From Bradysia coprophila (lineage: Eukaryota; Arthropoda; Insecta; Diptera; Sciaridae): a DNA stretch of 64,000 nucleotides. Positions 1-12,863 of this stretch are shown here, piece after piece (position 1 is the first letter of the stretch; every line of letters begins with the position of its first letter). The position numbers were made by a program, and so were the translations under genes. The stretch lies in the NCBI RefSeq assembly GCF_014529535.1, contig NC_050738.1, forward strand, positions 1,984,001 through 2,048,000, written 5' to 3'. Below the pieces are notes generated by a model that searched no databases, had not been told where the DNA came from, and was given only the letters and a program-made list of their open reading frames with translations.

Positions 1-260
1 TAGAAGTTTCCAACCAACACACTAAAACGAGACTTTTCATTTTTATCCCGAGCTATGGAATGGATTTTACATGCTACATGCGTCGAAAACCGTACTTTTC
101 ATGTTTGAAGCACGTCTTTCGACGCCCTCAGCATGTAACACTCATTGCATAACTCGGGATAAAAATGAAAAGTCTCGTTTTCGTGTGTGCTCGGTTTCGC
201 CTCGGATCAACAAAATTCACACGAAAACTCTACTTTTCATCTTTTTATCCCTAGTCATGT
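1..260. repeat. Dispersed repeat, inverted relative to 51.03-51.24 kb
   Basis: This stretch repeats blocks such as ACTTTTCATTTTTATCCCG in both orientations. It also carries the block CCTCGGATCAACAAAATTC, followed by a second CTTTTCAT block. The same blocks recur in reverse complement at about 51033-51240, and a shorter relative is at about 22680-22790. The short open frame here reads through these blocks and is not a gene. I do not recognise the family, and its left end is cut by the window edge. Confidence 0.7.
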
Positions 261-394
261 AAAATACTACTCAATTACTTTTAATCGCTAGGGCTGTAAT
301 AAGTCACTTTCGACCTTAGGGAAAACCAAATTCTGTAGAATGTGTTAATAAGCTAAAGTCGCCACTTAACACGTAGGGGATAATGCTCGAGCAG

Positions 395-495
395 GCACTT
401 TAGGCACGCCGGAAAGTGCTAATTTTTTGATTTTTACAAATTTATTTGGAGATATTCCTCGACTCCCTTAGCACTTTCCGGTGTGCCTAAAGTTG
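395..495. mobile_element. Small foldback/MITE-like element
   Basis: Arms CACTTTAGGCACGCCGGAAA and, on the right, the near-complement of CAACTTTAGGCACACCGGAA flank a 45-50 nt AT-rich loop. The stem is about 26 bp with few mismatches. No convincing target duplication is visible. It is too short to code for anything. Confidence 0.65.
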
Positions 496-1643
496 ACAAG
501 TCGCAATATTCCCAAATTCTAACTTCATGGAATTTTGAAGAATGAATTCCCTGTGCGAACACTTTTTAACGAATTCAAGCGATAATATTTCCAAAAATCA
601 ACGGTAATTTCCATGACAACTTCATCCTCTTTTACGTTCATCTAATTGCATACAATTTTAATTCACGCTTTGAGAAAAACAGCACACCGTATGCTCTCGT
701 TCTTGTTAAGCTTTCTCATTAGCAAGCATATTAAACCAGAATACAGTAGATTCATCGCCTCAACAGTTTTTTTTTTGGTGTTAACTTATAAACGAAAAGT
801 TCATCGATTTTGCGAATTTACCGCCACTCGTCGAGAAGGTAATTTATACGAATGGAAATTTTTGATTGCAATTTATTGAGGTAGACGATTTAACAGATTG
901 CATTTATATTCCACTCACCTCAATATCTCAACCGTTCATTTTTCAAATTTAAGCTGAACATTCAAAATTCTCGTGTGCAAGTAAAAAAAAAATGAAATCG
1001 CATCGTTTCTCTCGTTGAATTCGCTTGCAACAATTTAATTTATCATCTTGCAATACATAAATGAACATAATAGAAGCCAGTGTGATAACCTCTACGACCA
1101 GAAAATGATTTAAAATAGATTTCTATATTTGAAGAAAAAAAAAACGAAGAAGAAGAAACCTTAAACAAATCAAAATAAACGTGCGATTGTAATGGGAACG
1201 TTGTTCATGATGCTGGAATAAAGCTAAACAAAAATAATAATTGTTACACGCAGTCACTCTCAACAGTCTATACACACAGACAATCAAGACTTCATAATGA
1301 AATACAAATTAATTTCGGATTCCGAAATTCTGAATGTATATTCAGACGGCAGCCTAACCAAATTTATTAATGTTTTGTGTAAATTATTGATTCGATGTCT
1401 GTTGTTAATTTAATTTACTTCCTAATCGTTATAATTTTGAATATCAACTCGTCAAGAAAGATTTCTTTGCGACATTTATTCTAATTTTTCGTCATTTTTT
1501 TTTCTTTCTTCTCTTTTTGAATACACGTGTTAATTAACAATAATTTGATACAGCTGTTGCGTAAGATTTATGGTGTTGAACCGATGTCTATTTAAGCAAA
1601 AATAATGCCAAGCGCGACCATTCTCGTATTTTCATAACTCCTA

Positions 1644-1702
1644 ATACTCGTAACTTGACAGTTGAGTGTATAAATTCACATAAGAACTGTCAAGTTAGGA
1701 AT
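1644..1702. repeat. Hairpin repeat with TAACTTGACAG arms
   Basis: CGTAACTTGACAGTTG is followed about 35 nt later by its near-complement CTGTCAAGTTAGG. The same arms occur at about 3185-3245 and several times at 11.28-11.86 kb, so this is a dispersed short hairpin repeat. The short open frame across it is fortuitous. Confidence 0.6.
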
Positions 1703-2579
1703 TCTGAGTCCAAAGTCCAGAGCAAGAAACAGGTTCGAAGTATTCATCTGTTGTCGGCAGAAACGACAAGAATACGTGATGAACTCTGGCTAGTTTTCTA
1801 TTATATGGCAATATTTATGTTAAAACAAATGAAGTAAAAGATTTTCACTCAATAGGCGAAACAAAAGAGGTGACAGAAATTTATAGATTTTCGTTTCTAA
1901 GTGATGTTGTCAATAGGTACACTCTACTCACTTCGTTGTTATTATTCTACCCGTAAATAGTAGTAGCACAGCTCTGCAGTGCTGCGGTAGTAGATTACTA
2001 ACTTTTTGCCTTGAAGTTGATGAACAGAGCGCGCAATCAAACGAATTTCACCATCTAGAAAATCCATTATTTTTATTGACTGTTCCATGCGAAAGTGGAC
2101 CATTACACATGCGAAAATGTTCCATTACATGATTAAAAATCGGCTTATTTTTCGTGAATTCTTTTGTAATAATCAAATTCCACATGAGGCAGACAATAAA
2201 CCAGAATACATTTAATGCTAAATCAGATCCAATTTTTTAGGAATTTAAATCTTCCAAATTCCATAAAATTCTTAAAAGTTCCATAAATTTAGAAATTCCT
2301 AAAAATAAGCCCTGATGATGATACGTAGTTCACTAATTTGAAAACAACTCTGCGATACTCGCAAACAGAGCCGGATTAAGGTTTTCAGCGCCACGGGGCT
2401 ATTAGTTTTCGAGCGCCAATTACGAAAACATTGGCTTTTACTTTTCGTGGACGTATTAAACATATTAAAAATAATATTAATGTCGATATCCTAACGATCG
2501 GTTAGGAGAAATGGTAACGTAAACTGGGTTGTACCATTCTGTAGCCTAGCTAAGTTTTACTTCGGTCGTAAATAATTAT

Positions 2580-3366
2580 CTTGACTGAAAGTCATGGGTC
2601 TGACGGATAATAAACACTCTAAAATATTTGTCACATTTTGTTCATTCCTTGATAAAACGATAACTTAAGTAATTTGCCACGGATTTCCAAAAATGTTTTT
2701 TAATCGACGAGGAATTAAATTCCTGAGGTTAAGTTCGAAGATAGGCTAAAACGGACGGGCGATGCGATCTCTATGATACTCCCAAAAGAATTTTTGTCTC
2801 GTCTCTTGATAACACGATAATTTGAGGATTTCCATTTTTTTTATCGTCAAGAAATGAAATTCCTGAGGTTAAGTTTGAAGATGAGCTATAAAGGAACGGG
2901 TGACCTCTGTGATATTGTCAAAAGAATTTTCGTCACAGGCACCAATTTGTTATGTTCAAGTCAAGTCAAGTCAAGAATTTTCGTCTATTGATAATACGGT
3001 GGCTCGAGTAATTCTGAATGTATTTCCAAAAAAGTTTTTGAATCGAGAGGACTGAAATTTCTGAGGCTAGGTTCGTTAATGGAAAGTATTGGAGCAATAA
3101 TCCAGAAATCATTTCGAAAAGATTTTTTTGAGTGATTTCGTTGTTTGTAAAAAAAAATTGAACGAGTTTCAAGAAATAAGAATTCGTAACTTGATCTTAT
3201 GATCTTATGGGATTTTATACACGCAACTGTCAAGTTACGAATATTTATGGTTACGATCACATGAGAATCGAAGGACAGTTTTATGATATTTTTATAACAA
3301 TCGCCAAAATATATTGATCGATTCAGTCAGTGAAAGGACCTGATCTACCCATAAGGTGGGGCCTAG
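2580..3366 (+). repeat. Tandem-repeat element, short copy (0.8 kb)
   Basis: It starts with TTGACTGAAAGTCATGGGTC and ends with CCATAAGGTGGGGCCTAG-type sequence, as do the larger copies at 41986-44251 and 60704-63070. Between the ends are degenerate units of about 150 bp that share GATAACACGATAA, an ATTCCTGAGGTTAAG block and a CCAAAAGAATTT block. A short TCAAG microrepeat is at about 2955-2974. There is no coding capacity. Confidence 0.7.
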
Positions 3367-3888
3367 TTTTTTCATTTCACTGATATTCATTTAAACGTGA
3401 AAGGAAGGAGAAAGTAACCGCGAGCGAAGCGAGCAAAGAATTTATAGATTCTTTCCATAAAGAAACTTTCAAGACTATACATTCCGTGAGCAACTTTATT
3501 TTTCTTTCATGGTTAGTCTTAGACAAAATTCGTCGATAAGTAAAACTTATTTGAGGCAAGCCGATACCTTGGATTGATTTTGAATAACAATTTTACATCT
3601 ACCTACCATGTTATTACCTCTCAATGACATTTGCTACTATTAGACGAGTATGTTGAGAGCTGTCCCGATGATAAAACTGATTTACTGATCGGAAATAAAA
3701 TGCCAATCAAGAATTTGAAGTTTAATTTTCCTGATTTCCCAGTATTCTGGATACAGTGGATATCAGGAATTTCCAAACAAGAAAATGTGAAAACTGTGAT
3801 GCCTTAAGAGATTACATAAATGCGCCGCAGGCAAATTTTTTTAAAATATCGGTAAAAGTAGTCTATTCTAATGAAACCAGTAAACTAA

Positions 3889-4647
3889 TAAGGCTCGGAA
3901 CAGGTCAGGTTCAGGTCAGGTCAGGTTAGTAGAAAAAATACCTGAGGGAATCAGGTCAGGTTCAGGTAATTTCCAAACCTGACCTGACCTGAACCTGAAA
4001 TAATACGAAAAATACCTTATCTGATCTGATCTCACCTGAATTTGATAAAAGAATAATTTGAATATTATGGGCGTTTTCAGCTTAGATTTTAGTCAGGAGT
4101 CATTGTTTTGGAGAGAATTCCAAACGAACTGATTAGCCAATTTATTATTATGGTTTTCTTAGCGATTTATTGAATAAATAAGTCGAACATTTTAAACGGT
4201 AGAAATCATAAACACAAAAAACAATAATTCATTATTTTCGTCAGAACAAAACAATGAAATATTGAGGAATATCATTTGACTGTAAAAATAAATCATTTAG
4301 GTGGGATGTATTGTAATAATGGTGTAATGCCTCTTAAAAGTAACCTAAATCAACATCAGGCTCGTGTTTAAAATAGCCTTCATTGCTTGACTGTTTTTCA
4401 AAATGTTTTTTTTTCGTTTTTAATTTATAAATACTTAGCAGAACCGAACTTTCATATAATTTCGCAATAAAATTATAAGAAATGTAAAAAAATTAAAAAA
4501 GACTCAGGTCAGGTCAGGTTTTTTTAGGTCAGGTCGAAACAGGTCACTTCAGTTCAGGTCAGGTCAGGTAAATAAATTTCAGGTCAGGTCTGGTTAACAG
4601 ATATTTCAGGTCAGGTTTCAGGTTGACCTGACCTGTTCCGAGCCTTA
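3889..4647. mobile_element. CAGGT-rich TIR element with 7-bp TSD
   Basis: The terminal inverted repeats begin TAAGGCTCGGAACAGGTCAG. Just inside both ends are runs of the short word CAGGT or its complement. The element is flanked by a perfect 7-bp direct duplication AAACTAA (3882-3888 and 4648-4654). About 760 bp, AT-rich core, no open frame. Non-autonomous DNA transposon. The superfamily is not certain. Confidence 0.8.
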
Positions 4648-4654
4648 AAACTAA

Positions 4655-5951
4655 ACACGATTCATTATTAGTTTTCCAGCGCCACTTTTATCCAGCGCCA
4701 AGGGGCTAAGCCCCTAAAGCCCATCGTGTTAAGCCTGCTCTGCTCGCAAACCCACTCTAACTCAATCTAAATTTGTCAACAAGACAGCTACCGAAGCTCA
4801 TAAAACTCATACAACATACTGAGCTTGCTTTTATCACAAAATTGTTACCTCAAGTAATAATAAATTACTTTCGCAGCATCCAATGTAAGCTATACTACTA
4901 ATCCATGTAACAAAATAAAAGACTCATCCTTGGCAAAATTTACTATTATCATTTTCGATTCCAATTGATTGTTTAACAAAATTCCATATAAAATGTTGTG
5001 ATCAATTAGTTTACTGCTATTTCTATTCGAGATATTTACAATTTTGTTAATTGAATTTCATAGCAAAAAAAAATCCCCACTGATAACGATCCAACTATGA
5101 AAAATTGTTGAGAGAATGGAGAAAATTTTTCGCGTGCAATCTAACATTTAATTGCAACGCAATTCCAGCTAGTAACTAATTTTATTAAACTTTGTCTTAC
5201 TATCGTTTAAAAAATCTATTCAAATTAAATACTCGTTTTCCAACGAAATGATTTTTTTTTTAACAAAAATGATATCTACATTATTCACCGCACGTATGTA
5301 GTCAGGTCGTATATGCTGAAGTGCACTTGAGATCGATGTAAAAAAATAATCCAAACAAACAAACGAGTCTAAAGGTATCCTTTACAATTTGTACGATGAG
5401 TGTTGGAATACATGCTTAGACCGTGGATCTTTTAATTTTCTTGTTAGTTTTGTAATTTTGAGTGGAAGCGTGTTAAATATATTAAAGTGGTGCTTGAGCT
5501 TAAAAATATTCTGATGGTGACTATATTCTGACGTAAAATCGTCGAGATTTTTTATTTAATTTGATTGAAATAAGGAGTCAAAATCTTAACTGCCACTGAC
5601 TACCTGGTACCTAATCCGGAACAATTTTTTCTCGCTCTATTAAACATAAAATTAAAAAAAGGTCAAATAGTTGCAGATCACTCTGCAGAAAATTTTACAA
5701 TGCCAGCTCGTAACTCTATTTTTGGCTGTTCTTAACCTTAGAAGGGATTTATGTTGGAACTCAATGATGCCCATTAGATTCGGTTTCAGTTTCATATCCT
5801 CTTCAGTCTGCGCGTTTTGTCTCTTGTCTCTCACAAATCACTTAAAAGTTCTTCTCTTTACATTTGAAGATAATTTTTCTAATCAATCGAACCGACTTCA
5901 CAGTACGATAAGCAAACAATCCCTCTTACTCTGAGATTGTCAATCGTGAAA
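4655..5951. other. Non-coding upstream flank of the esterase
   Basis: AT-rich sequence without recognisable coding or repeat structure. It presumably holds the esterase promoter and 5' UTR, but I cannot place a start site. Overlapping short open frames at 5652-5934 on both strands have no family signature. Confidence 0.5.
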
Positions 5952-7841
5952 ATGAAGCAATTCAGTAAAGACGTGTTGTTTCTTACCGTTATCGGTTACG
6001 TGCTAATCGGTGTACATTGCGAAATTGTGTACATTGATGATGGTGCCCTTGAAGGAACTGTCATGGTGTCACGTTCGGGAGTGAACTTTCACGCTTTTCT
6101 ACGCATTCCGTATGCGGAACCGCCAATTGACAACCTAAGATTTCTCGCACCGGTTCGAAAGCAGGCATGGACTGGAATGTGGAATGCTACATACTGGAGT
6201 CCTATTTGTGTACAAAATACTCCCAGCAGTGCTGACGAAATGAGTGAAGATTGTCTGTACATGAATGTGTTCTCGAAGAACTTAACCGGTTCGATGCCGG
6301 TGATCGTGTACATCCACGGCGGTTCATTTGCCTATGGAGATGCAAAAAGTCAAGCTGGACCACAATACTTAATGGACAGGGAAGTTGTTCTCGTATCATT
6401 TAATTATAGGCTTGGTGCTTTGGGTTTTATGGCTGTGGGTACACGAGAAATTCCCGGAAACGCTGCAATGAAAGATATGGCTTTGGTGTTGCAATGGGTT
6501 AACAGAAACATTGTGAAGTTTGGAGGCAATCCAAATAAAGTCACTTTAATGGGATGGTCGGCTGGTGCAATTGCCGTTCACGCTCTCATGCTTTCTCCGA
6601 TGGTCGATGGTTTATTTCATCGAGTAGTTGCCATCAGTGAAGCGTTAGCTGGATTAAGATCACTTCCATATGAATATTCGTCTCTGGCATTAAGATATGG
6701 CGAAAGGTTGAACTGTCCAACATCAGAAATCGATTTGTTGATCGCATGCCTGAGAGATGTAAATATTTTCTGTCTTTACTGAGCCATTCAAAACTGAAAA
6801 GATTTTCAATTTAGAAACCAGCAACCGATCTCGTAAGCATAAGCTTCAGGGATCACCCAATATGTGCTACAACTGGTGGTACCTTTTATTTAACAATTGA
6901 ACCAGAGCTGGGACAAGAGAGATTTTTGACTGACGATCCTCCCAAATTGTTTGCCAATGGGAACTTCTCTCGCGTCCCGATGATTATCGGGAGAACGTCT
7001 GAAGAGGAAACGATCACTGCATTCGGTATGCTAAGAACAAATTTACCCATTCTTTCGAATTACGAAGCTCTACAATTTTCCAGTTAGAGCTTTTGAATAG
7101 TCCAAGGCTCGACGATTTGAATGATGACTTCAACGAAGTGGGCCCGTACTGCTTCGGATATGAAGGTGGAAATACTCCGAAGTCTAGGGCGATCAGTGCT
7201 GCGATAAAAAATTATTTACCATTTGACGTGATCGACGTTAGATCCGTAAATGCGTTAGTTCATCTCTTTGGTGATACGTTCACCGGTTTCGGTCAGCATA
7301 TCTTCGTCCACCGCATTAATCAATACATTCCGGTGTACTACTACAAATTTTCTTATGTCGGAAGATTCAGCTTTTGCAACAATCCACAAGAGAAACCGTA
7401 TGGCGTTGAACACGGCGACGATTTGCAATATATTTTTCACCTAAATTTTCTGAACAACAATTTTCCAATCATTGAACACTCTGCTCCTGAAAACTTTATG
7501 GTAGAGCGAATGACACGAATGTTCGAACATTTTGCAGACAACGGGTATGCCATAACAGTAAAAGTTTGTGTTCGTGTGCAGATACGGTAGAAATTTGCGG
7601 ATTAATTTTTTTAAGGAATCCCAATTATAATGACAGTGAAGTGCACTGGCCGGTACATCACAACGAGACTGAATACTATTTGGACATTGGAACGCATATG
7701 GTCGAAAAGAATGGACTATATCTGGAACGGTATACCATATGGAGTCAAAGTGCCGCCTTAATGATAAATGGAAGTTCATTCCTTGTCGGCGCGGGCTGTT
7801 TAGTATTAATGAAAATATGGTCGAGAGGAATTGGTTCTTGA
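5952..7841 (+). CDS. Type-B carboxylesterase, secreted, four exons
   Basis: The coding exons I infer are 5952-6758, 6815-7025, 7088-7544 and 7616-7841, joined in frame (566 aa, the usual length of insect carboxylesterases). The start ATG has an AAAATG context and is followed by a hydrophobic signal peptide. Family landmarks: an oxyanion-hole segment YIHGGSFAYG, NYRLGALGF, the nucleophile elbow GWSAG (Ser203), the acid in GRTSEEE (likely Glu333) and GVEHGDD (His448). The Ser-Glu-His triad is therefore complete, so the enzyme is probably an active ester hydrolase in the secretory or extracellular space. Oddities: Trp202 stands where most relatives have Glu or Gln, and HGGS replaces the common HGGG. 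The C-terminus carries a hydrophobic stretch (ending near GCLVLMKIW) that could be a membrane or lipid anchor. Introns are 56, 62 and 71 nt. I cannot name the orthologue or substrate. Confidence 0.92.
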
Positions 7842-7847
7842 AATAAA
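7842..7847 (+). terminator. Polyadenylation signal AATAAA
   Basis: A canonical AATAAA directly follows the esterase stop codon (TGA at 7839-7841). If used, the 3' UTR would be very short. Confidence 0.5.
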
Positions 7848-7972
7848 AAGACTTAGTCCTCTGACCGAATCGTTTGATTTTTGGTTTGATTAGACTTTCG
7901 ATTTGTTCGATGCTCTCATTTAACTGACACTTTTGGAAAATTGCTTTGTAGCTAGAAAACAATGTGTTCGCA

Positions 7973-8134
7973 CAACGCACTTCAAGCAAACGTGCTCTTA
8001 ATGACAGCTGCCAAATAGAGTACTATTTTGCATGAAATTTTATCCCCACTCTTTTTACAGTGTAAAATTTTGTATGGAGCACTGTCAAGTTTCAGTACCC
8101 TATTTAGAGGACCACTTTTGCTTGAAGTGCGTTG
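7973..8134. mobile_element. MITE with CAACGCACTTC ends and 7-bp TSD
   Basis: Terminal inverted repeats CAACGCACTTCAAGCAAA bound a 162-bp element. The perfect 7-bp direct repeat GTTCGCA flanks it (7966-7972 and 8135-8141). A second inner pair of complementary words (AAATAGAGTACT and its complement) extends the fold. It lies just downstream of the esterase. No coding potential. Confidence 0.8.
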
Positions 8135-8141
8135 GTTCGCA

Positions 8142-11100
8142 TGTTGCCAGTTTTCCGTCTATGAATAACAATGCAACCCACCAGGTTTCTGGTTTCGAAT
8201 GTTACCATTCCACGATGCGCTCACCCAGTTGTGTGTGATTGTGAACGTTTTTGTTGTGTAAAGAAGATTTGAATTTTCAATAAACGTAAGACATGGAAAA
8301 GCGACTTATTTTCTCCGTTCAACGACAATATCGCAACAACTCAAACAAACAGTCGACAATATCTCGGGCTGGTATATACGCTGCGCTGAACGTTTCTGTA
8401 TATTTTTCATTTTTCCCAATTATAATATTTTCTCTGAAAGGAATCAATTTTTGTTGAAAATCTGTGCCGTTTTCCTCGAATTGCAGAATTTTTGTAGCAA
8501 AATGGAGTGTATCTTGTCTGAATCAAATGAAATTTTAAATTGGTTTGCATTGTGCTATAAGTCTGGTTTAACCGTTCTGTGAATACATTAGCTCTAGCTG
8601 GTACAATTATAATTTCAATGCACTGTCGTTCATTTTTATTATGCGACGAAATGATAGTCAAACACCCACTCTGCTTTCGCGCTCCGTCTTCCTTGTTCAA
8701 TGGAAATTATGTAAATGAATTTGCTCGAATAAAGCATCCACTTCAATTTTATTATTGAAAAACTATCAGCAATGAACGAACACATCTATCGACCTATCTA
8801 CATAGAGTTCACTTCATCCTAATGGGAATTCGTTTCTTTGCATTCCTTTTTTTTACCTCGTTTAATGTTCAACACTTAAAACTCTGAGATTTTTTTTCCG
8901 CTTCTGAGTAACAAATTGATTAAATCGTAAAATAAATCCAGTGTGACTATCACAAATGAAACACAATCTCCGTAAAAACAGAATTAAAAAGATGTCAATT
9001 GCTTTAACTAGTCATAAAAAAAACCTTTAAATTGAAGCGTAAACAAACCGAAAGATTGTTAACGCTGAAATAAAACACATTACATGGTCTATTTGTTCGC
9101 TGGGGAACCAATTTTTTCTGTTTCTAGTTGCATTTCAAGCATGTGTGTAAATTTAAATTGGTTCTTGTTATCGTTTAAAAACGTTCTGTGGCTGAAAACA
9201 TTTTTAAGTACAAAAGTTCTCACCCGTTTTGTGTGGGTTTCATTTATTACGATGATTAGTGGAAATATGATGTCTCCTGCTGGCAAATGGGAAAAAAAAT
9301 CTCTGATGTCACAATGTGATAAAGTCAACAATTCAGTTAATGATCTATTTTTGGACAGCTGCTCTACTACAGTTCTGTCTACATTCGTTACGGAAATTCA
9401 CAGAAACTAAAAACAAATTCGCACAAACATGGGCTATGGTCTACAGACTGCATCCTTTTCTATTATTAGCGTATTTAAAAACAGTAAAATAAGTTTTAGC
9501 TATTTGCGCACTAGTGCGTAAAAGTGATGATTGAAAAAATGAGGATCTCATTTCTGTATATAAAATCTTGTTCTTCAATTGTGACAAAACTTGAAATTTG
9601 TGCAAAGACTCAGCTCAAAAATAGGTATTTACTTTACGTGGGTTATGTTTGCTTCCATCGAGTTACTCGTTCCACATACATTCCAATAAATAACAATAGC
9701 GCCTCTCTTTGCATTTCTTCCATTCTACATGTTCGAGTGATTGCAACTACTCTCGTTGCGTTTCTCTTGGTGAAAGCATTCAAAAACTTGTGTTTAGTTA
9801 AGTTTACGATCCGGCTTCGCCTCAGGTTTACGTGCAATGTCCATTTAAGCACATGTTATGAAAATAGCTATTTGCTAATTGCTGTACCCATTTTCTCTCC
9901 CAAACATTTATTTATTTTCCTTCATTTCGATTTATAATTTCCGTTGTTTACTCAAATAAACCCTTCGTTCAATGCAGTGTTTTCTCCATGAAGCATAAAC
10001 ATTAACTATACTGCGGTCTGCAACTTCACATGTTCACAATCACCAAAGGACGCTCTCTAGATAAATGATACAACCGACAAAACGATTTGAATGTGGAAAA
10101 AAAACTTTTCTAAAATAAATATACAAAAACTGGAAACACAAAGAACATATGGACGCATGGGAAAGCATATTGCACTATGTATGGCAATCAAGGGGAAAAC
10201 TACGTTGCTTAATTGCGTTCGTAGTATTTCCATGTCTTTTGTATTCGTTTTTTAGCAAGGGACTGTCTAGAGAAGACATCCAGATTTAGTGGGAGGGGAG
10301 AGGTCGACAAAACCGGACAAACAATGTTTAAAGTATAGGAACAATATGGACGTACGAAAACTATCAAAAAGATGTGGACGTCTTTTATGGACGGCCCCCA
10401 CGTAACTTCTGACATACTTAGTCAATTTTGCATTTTGACATCTTAGTACATGTGTCGTTGACCTCTTAATTTCCTTATACAACTAACAACTGCCTTCTAT
10501 CACCACCACCAATCGAAGAATGCGCTAGTCCCCAACATTTCCTGCATCATTACCCCCTTCAGTTGCAACTGTGCATGTGAGCTTATCTTATACCAACGAG
10601 AATTACAGCAATCTATTCACAATTACGGTACCATTCATTCAACTATTTAAAAATTGAAAGTGAAACCTAACATGAATCATTGTTGCCTCCTGGTGACACT
10701 CAATCTTGTATTTCAACTTTTATTATTGTTGATATTTCTTTGAACGAACAACAAACGACTGTCATATGGTTTAATAAAGTTGGTCGTCGTTCTCGATGGC
10801 AGCATAAATCACAATGAGAAAAATATAGAATTCTAAAAATAAAATTATCGCGGAATTGTTTCCATCAAGTATTCGAATTTTGTTATTTAAATATGCGTAA
10901 CAGTATTTTGTCGGCTATAGGTCGGTGTATGGGTTTCACAGTGAACTGAAATGGTGACTAACGACTGCGCGGCAATAAAATGTTAGAATGGATTAATGGG
11001 AGCCCGATTTAAATTTCTCGAATTTCTGTGAAATCCGGCAGATGATTAATATTATAATCAACTTGAGCAGACGGCCGATGCCGAAACTACTCATAAAATT

Positions 11101-11267
11101 TGGTAAAATTTCACGAGAAAGGAAGTGGATAAGAAATGTTGTGAAATCTTAGTGTCATTCATAAATGACGTCGTACACTAGTGGTTAGACTCAGCGAAGA
11201 GCAACACATCATGTTATTTGCTCAATAGATGGTAGGTCGTTTTTAACACATTGCAATGTGTCTAGGC
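8142..11267. other. Non-coding, AT-rich, no recognisable gene
   Basis: Open frames up to 137 codons occur here (for example 9524-9937 and 9084-9410). None shows a domain motif, a signal peptide with a following exon, or sensible splice structure. I see no RNA gene. It is probably intergenic between the esterase and goliath. Confidence 0.5.
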
Positions 11268-11279
11268 ACCGATTCTCGA

Positions 11280-11870
11280 AATTTTCATAACTTTACGAAT
11301 TCGTAACTTGACAGTTCTTATGGGATTTTATACACGCGAGGTACAAATTCATAAAGTTACGTTCGCTACGAGAATCTACGTCCAGGGCCTCAATTCTCAT
11401 ACTTTCGTGACTTGATCTACGTAACTGTCTTCTAAATCTTTATTTTTATTTAGCTTGACGTAATGTAATCTTTCTATTGTAAGAAAAATTTGCTATATGA
11501 GCCCTATTTTGTACTTCACACTAGTGTAAAAAGAAGTGATAATAAAATCTATATTTAAAAAAAAACTGTCAAGTTATGAATATTATGGAGTTACACACAC
11601 GGAAGTTTGAAAACCGACACATTCAATGTTTTGTGGTTTTTTGATTTTTTGTGAATTTTGCATGTATTTTTATATGGAGAAATCAAAAACTCAAGTGAAA
11701 CACAGAAACATAAAATGTGTCCGTTTTCAAAATTCCGTGTGTGTACGAAAATACGATAATCTACGCCCTGGGCCTCAATTCTCATACTTTCGTACTGTCA
11801 AGTCTAATGGGATTTTATACACTGTCAAGTTACGAATATTAGGAGATACGAAACTACGATAATCTACGCC
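11280..11870. repeat. Cluster of TAACTTGACAG hairpin repeats
   Basis: Several copies of CGTAACTTGACAG and its complement, the word TGGGATTTTATACAC (twice) and GGCCTCAATTCTCATACTTT (at about 11389 and 11773) make this a compound of short inverted and direct repeats. A separate TIR element (11593-11744) sits inside it. Confidence 0.65.
11593..11744. mobile_element. MITE with ACACACACGGAA ends
   Basis: The left arm (ACACACACGGAAGTTTGAAA onwards) pairs with the right arm that ends TTCCGTGTGTGT, giving about 30 bp of inverted repeat around a 90-bp core. The two overlapping open frames on opposite strands are a consequence of this symmetry. Target duplication unclear. Confidence 0.65.
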
Positions 11871-11882
11871 CTGTGATTATGT

Positions 11883-12110
11883 GTGACAGTTGGGATCAAA
11901 AGTCGGTCTATTACATCTGTCAAAGTGACGTTTTAAACGTCAAACCAAAATTTTTCCGCCATATAGTTAAGAAGTCGCCTATTTTTCCTCAATTCTGTCA
12001 ACGGAAGAGACTTATAGAAAAATAAATGATTTTTGTAAAATTTTTAGATTTGACGTTTAAAACGTCACTTTAACAGATGGAATAGACCGACTTTTGATCC
12101 CAACTGTCAC
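11883..12110. mobile_element. MITE with about 60-bp arms and ATGT flanks
   Basis: The arm starting GTGACAGTTGGGATCAAAAG is repeated in inverted orientation at the other end. The arm continues for about 60 bp and includes the palindrome GACGTTTTAAACGTC. The flanks show ATGT on both sides (11879-11882 and 12111-12114), a likely 4-bp target duplication. 228 bp, non-coding. Confidence 0.8.
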
Positions 12111-12191
12111 ATGTATTTTATGGTCTTAATGTAGAGGATGGAGAATGGAAATTGAAATAAAAGTAGGTTTCAACGTCTTTCAATAACTTTA

Positions 12192-12231
12192 TCAGTCAAG
12201 GGACCTGACGCATCCATAAGGTGTGACCTAG
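12192..12231 (+). repeat. Solo end of the tandem-repeat element
   Basis: CAGTCAAGGGACCTGACGCA followed by TCCATAAGGTG matches the right-hand end of the large elements at 2.6, 42 and 60.7 kb, but no tandem body precedes it. It is either a deletion remnant or a related end. Confidence 0.6.
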
Positions 12232-12863
12232 CATTATTACCAGCGAAATTTCTACTTACATCTACTGTCTCTTAATAGTCCAATTTATTTTCACTATCGC
12301 TTCACACGAGGCTTCACACCTAGATCAGTAAACGAAAACGTGGAAAGGAAAGGAGGTGAGACGCTACAAGTTAGCATAAGATGTCGCCTCTGTACACTAG
12401 GGGGAAGTTCAGCGGAGAGTGATGTTATGATAAGCGTAAACATCACAAATTATACGAAAAGTATAGGACGCGATTTATAAATGGTCCCTTGGGAACTCTA
12501 TACAATATGAAAATATCAGCGTGTGAACATGTGCACATGTTGTTGTTATGGGTGATGATTAATAAATGTAGCCTTGAATAACAAAAAGAAATTTAATACA
12601 AATAAATAAACAAATACAAGCCGAAGAGAACACCAAGCCAAAAAACCTCTTTTTTTGTAAAAACTTTTGACATTATATTTTGACCTTAACATTGAATGTT
12701 TTCGGTGTTTTGTATACATTCGAAAAAAAAATTGTTATCTTTGTCATGAATGTGGTTTTTTCTGATTTTCTATTTTATCTATTAACAAACCGTAAAAATA
12801 TTTCTAAAAAAAACATTTTTCTATTTCAGGACTCATAACAGGCGTAAACTGTTCACATTTTGA

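Noticed and set aside
7441..7989. 182-codon minus-strand frame
   Set aside because: It lies mainly antisense to esterase exons 3 and 4.
9524..9937. 137-codon frame as a small gene
   Set aside because: Composition resembles the surrounding non-coding DNA, with no motif, signal or partner exon.
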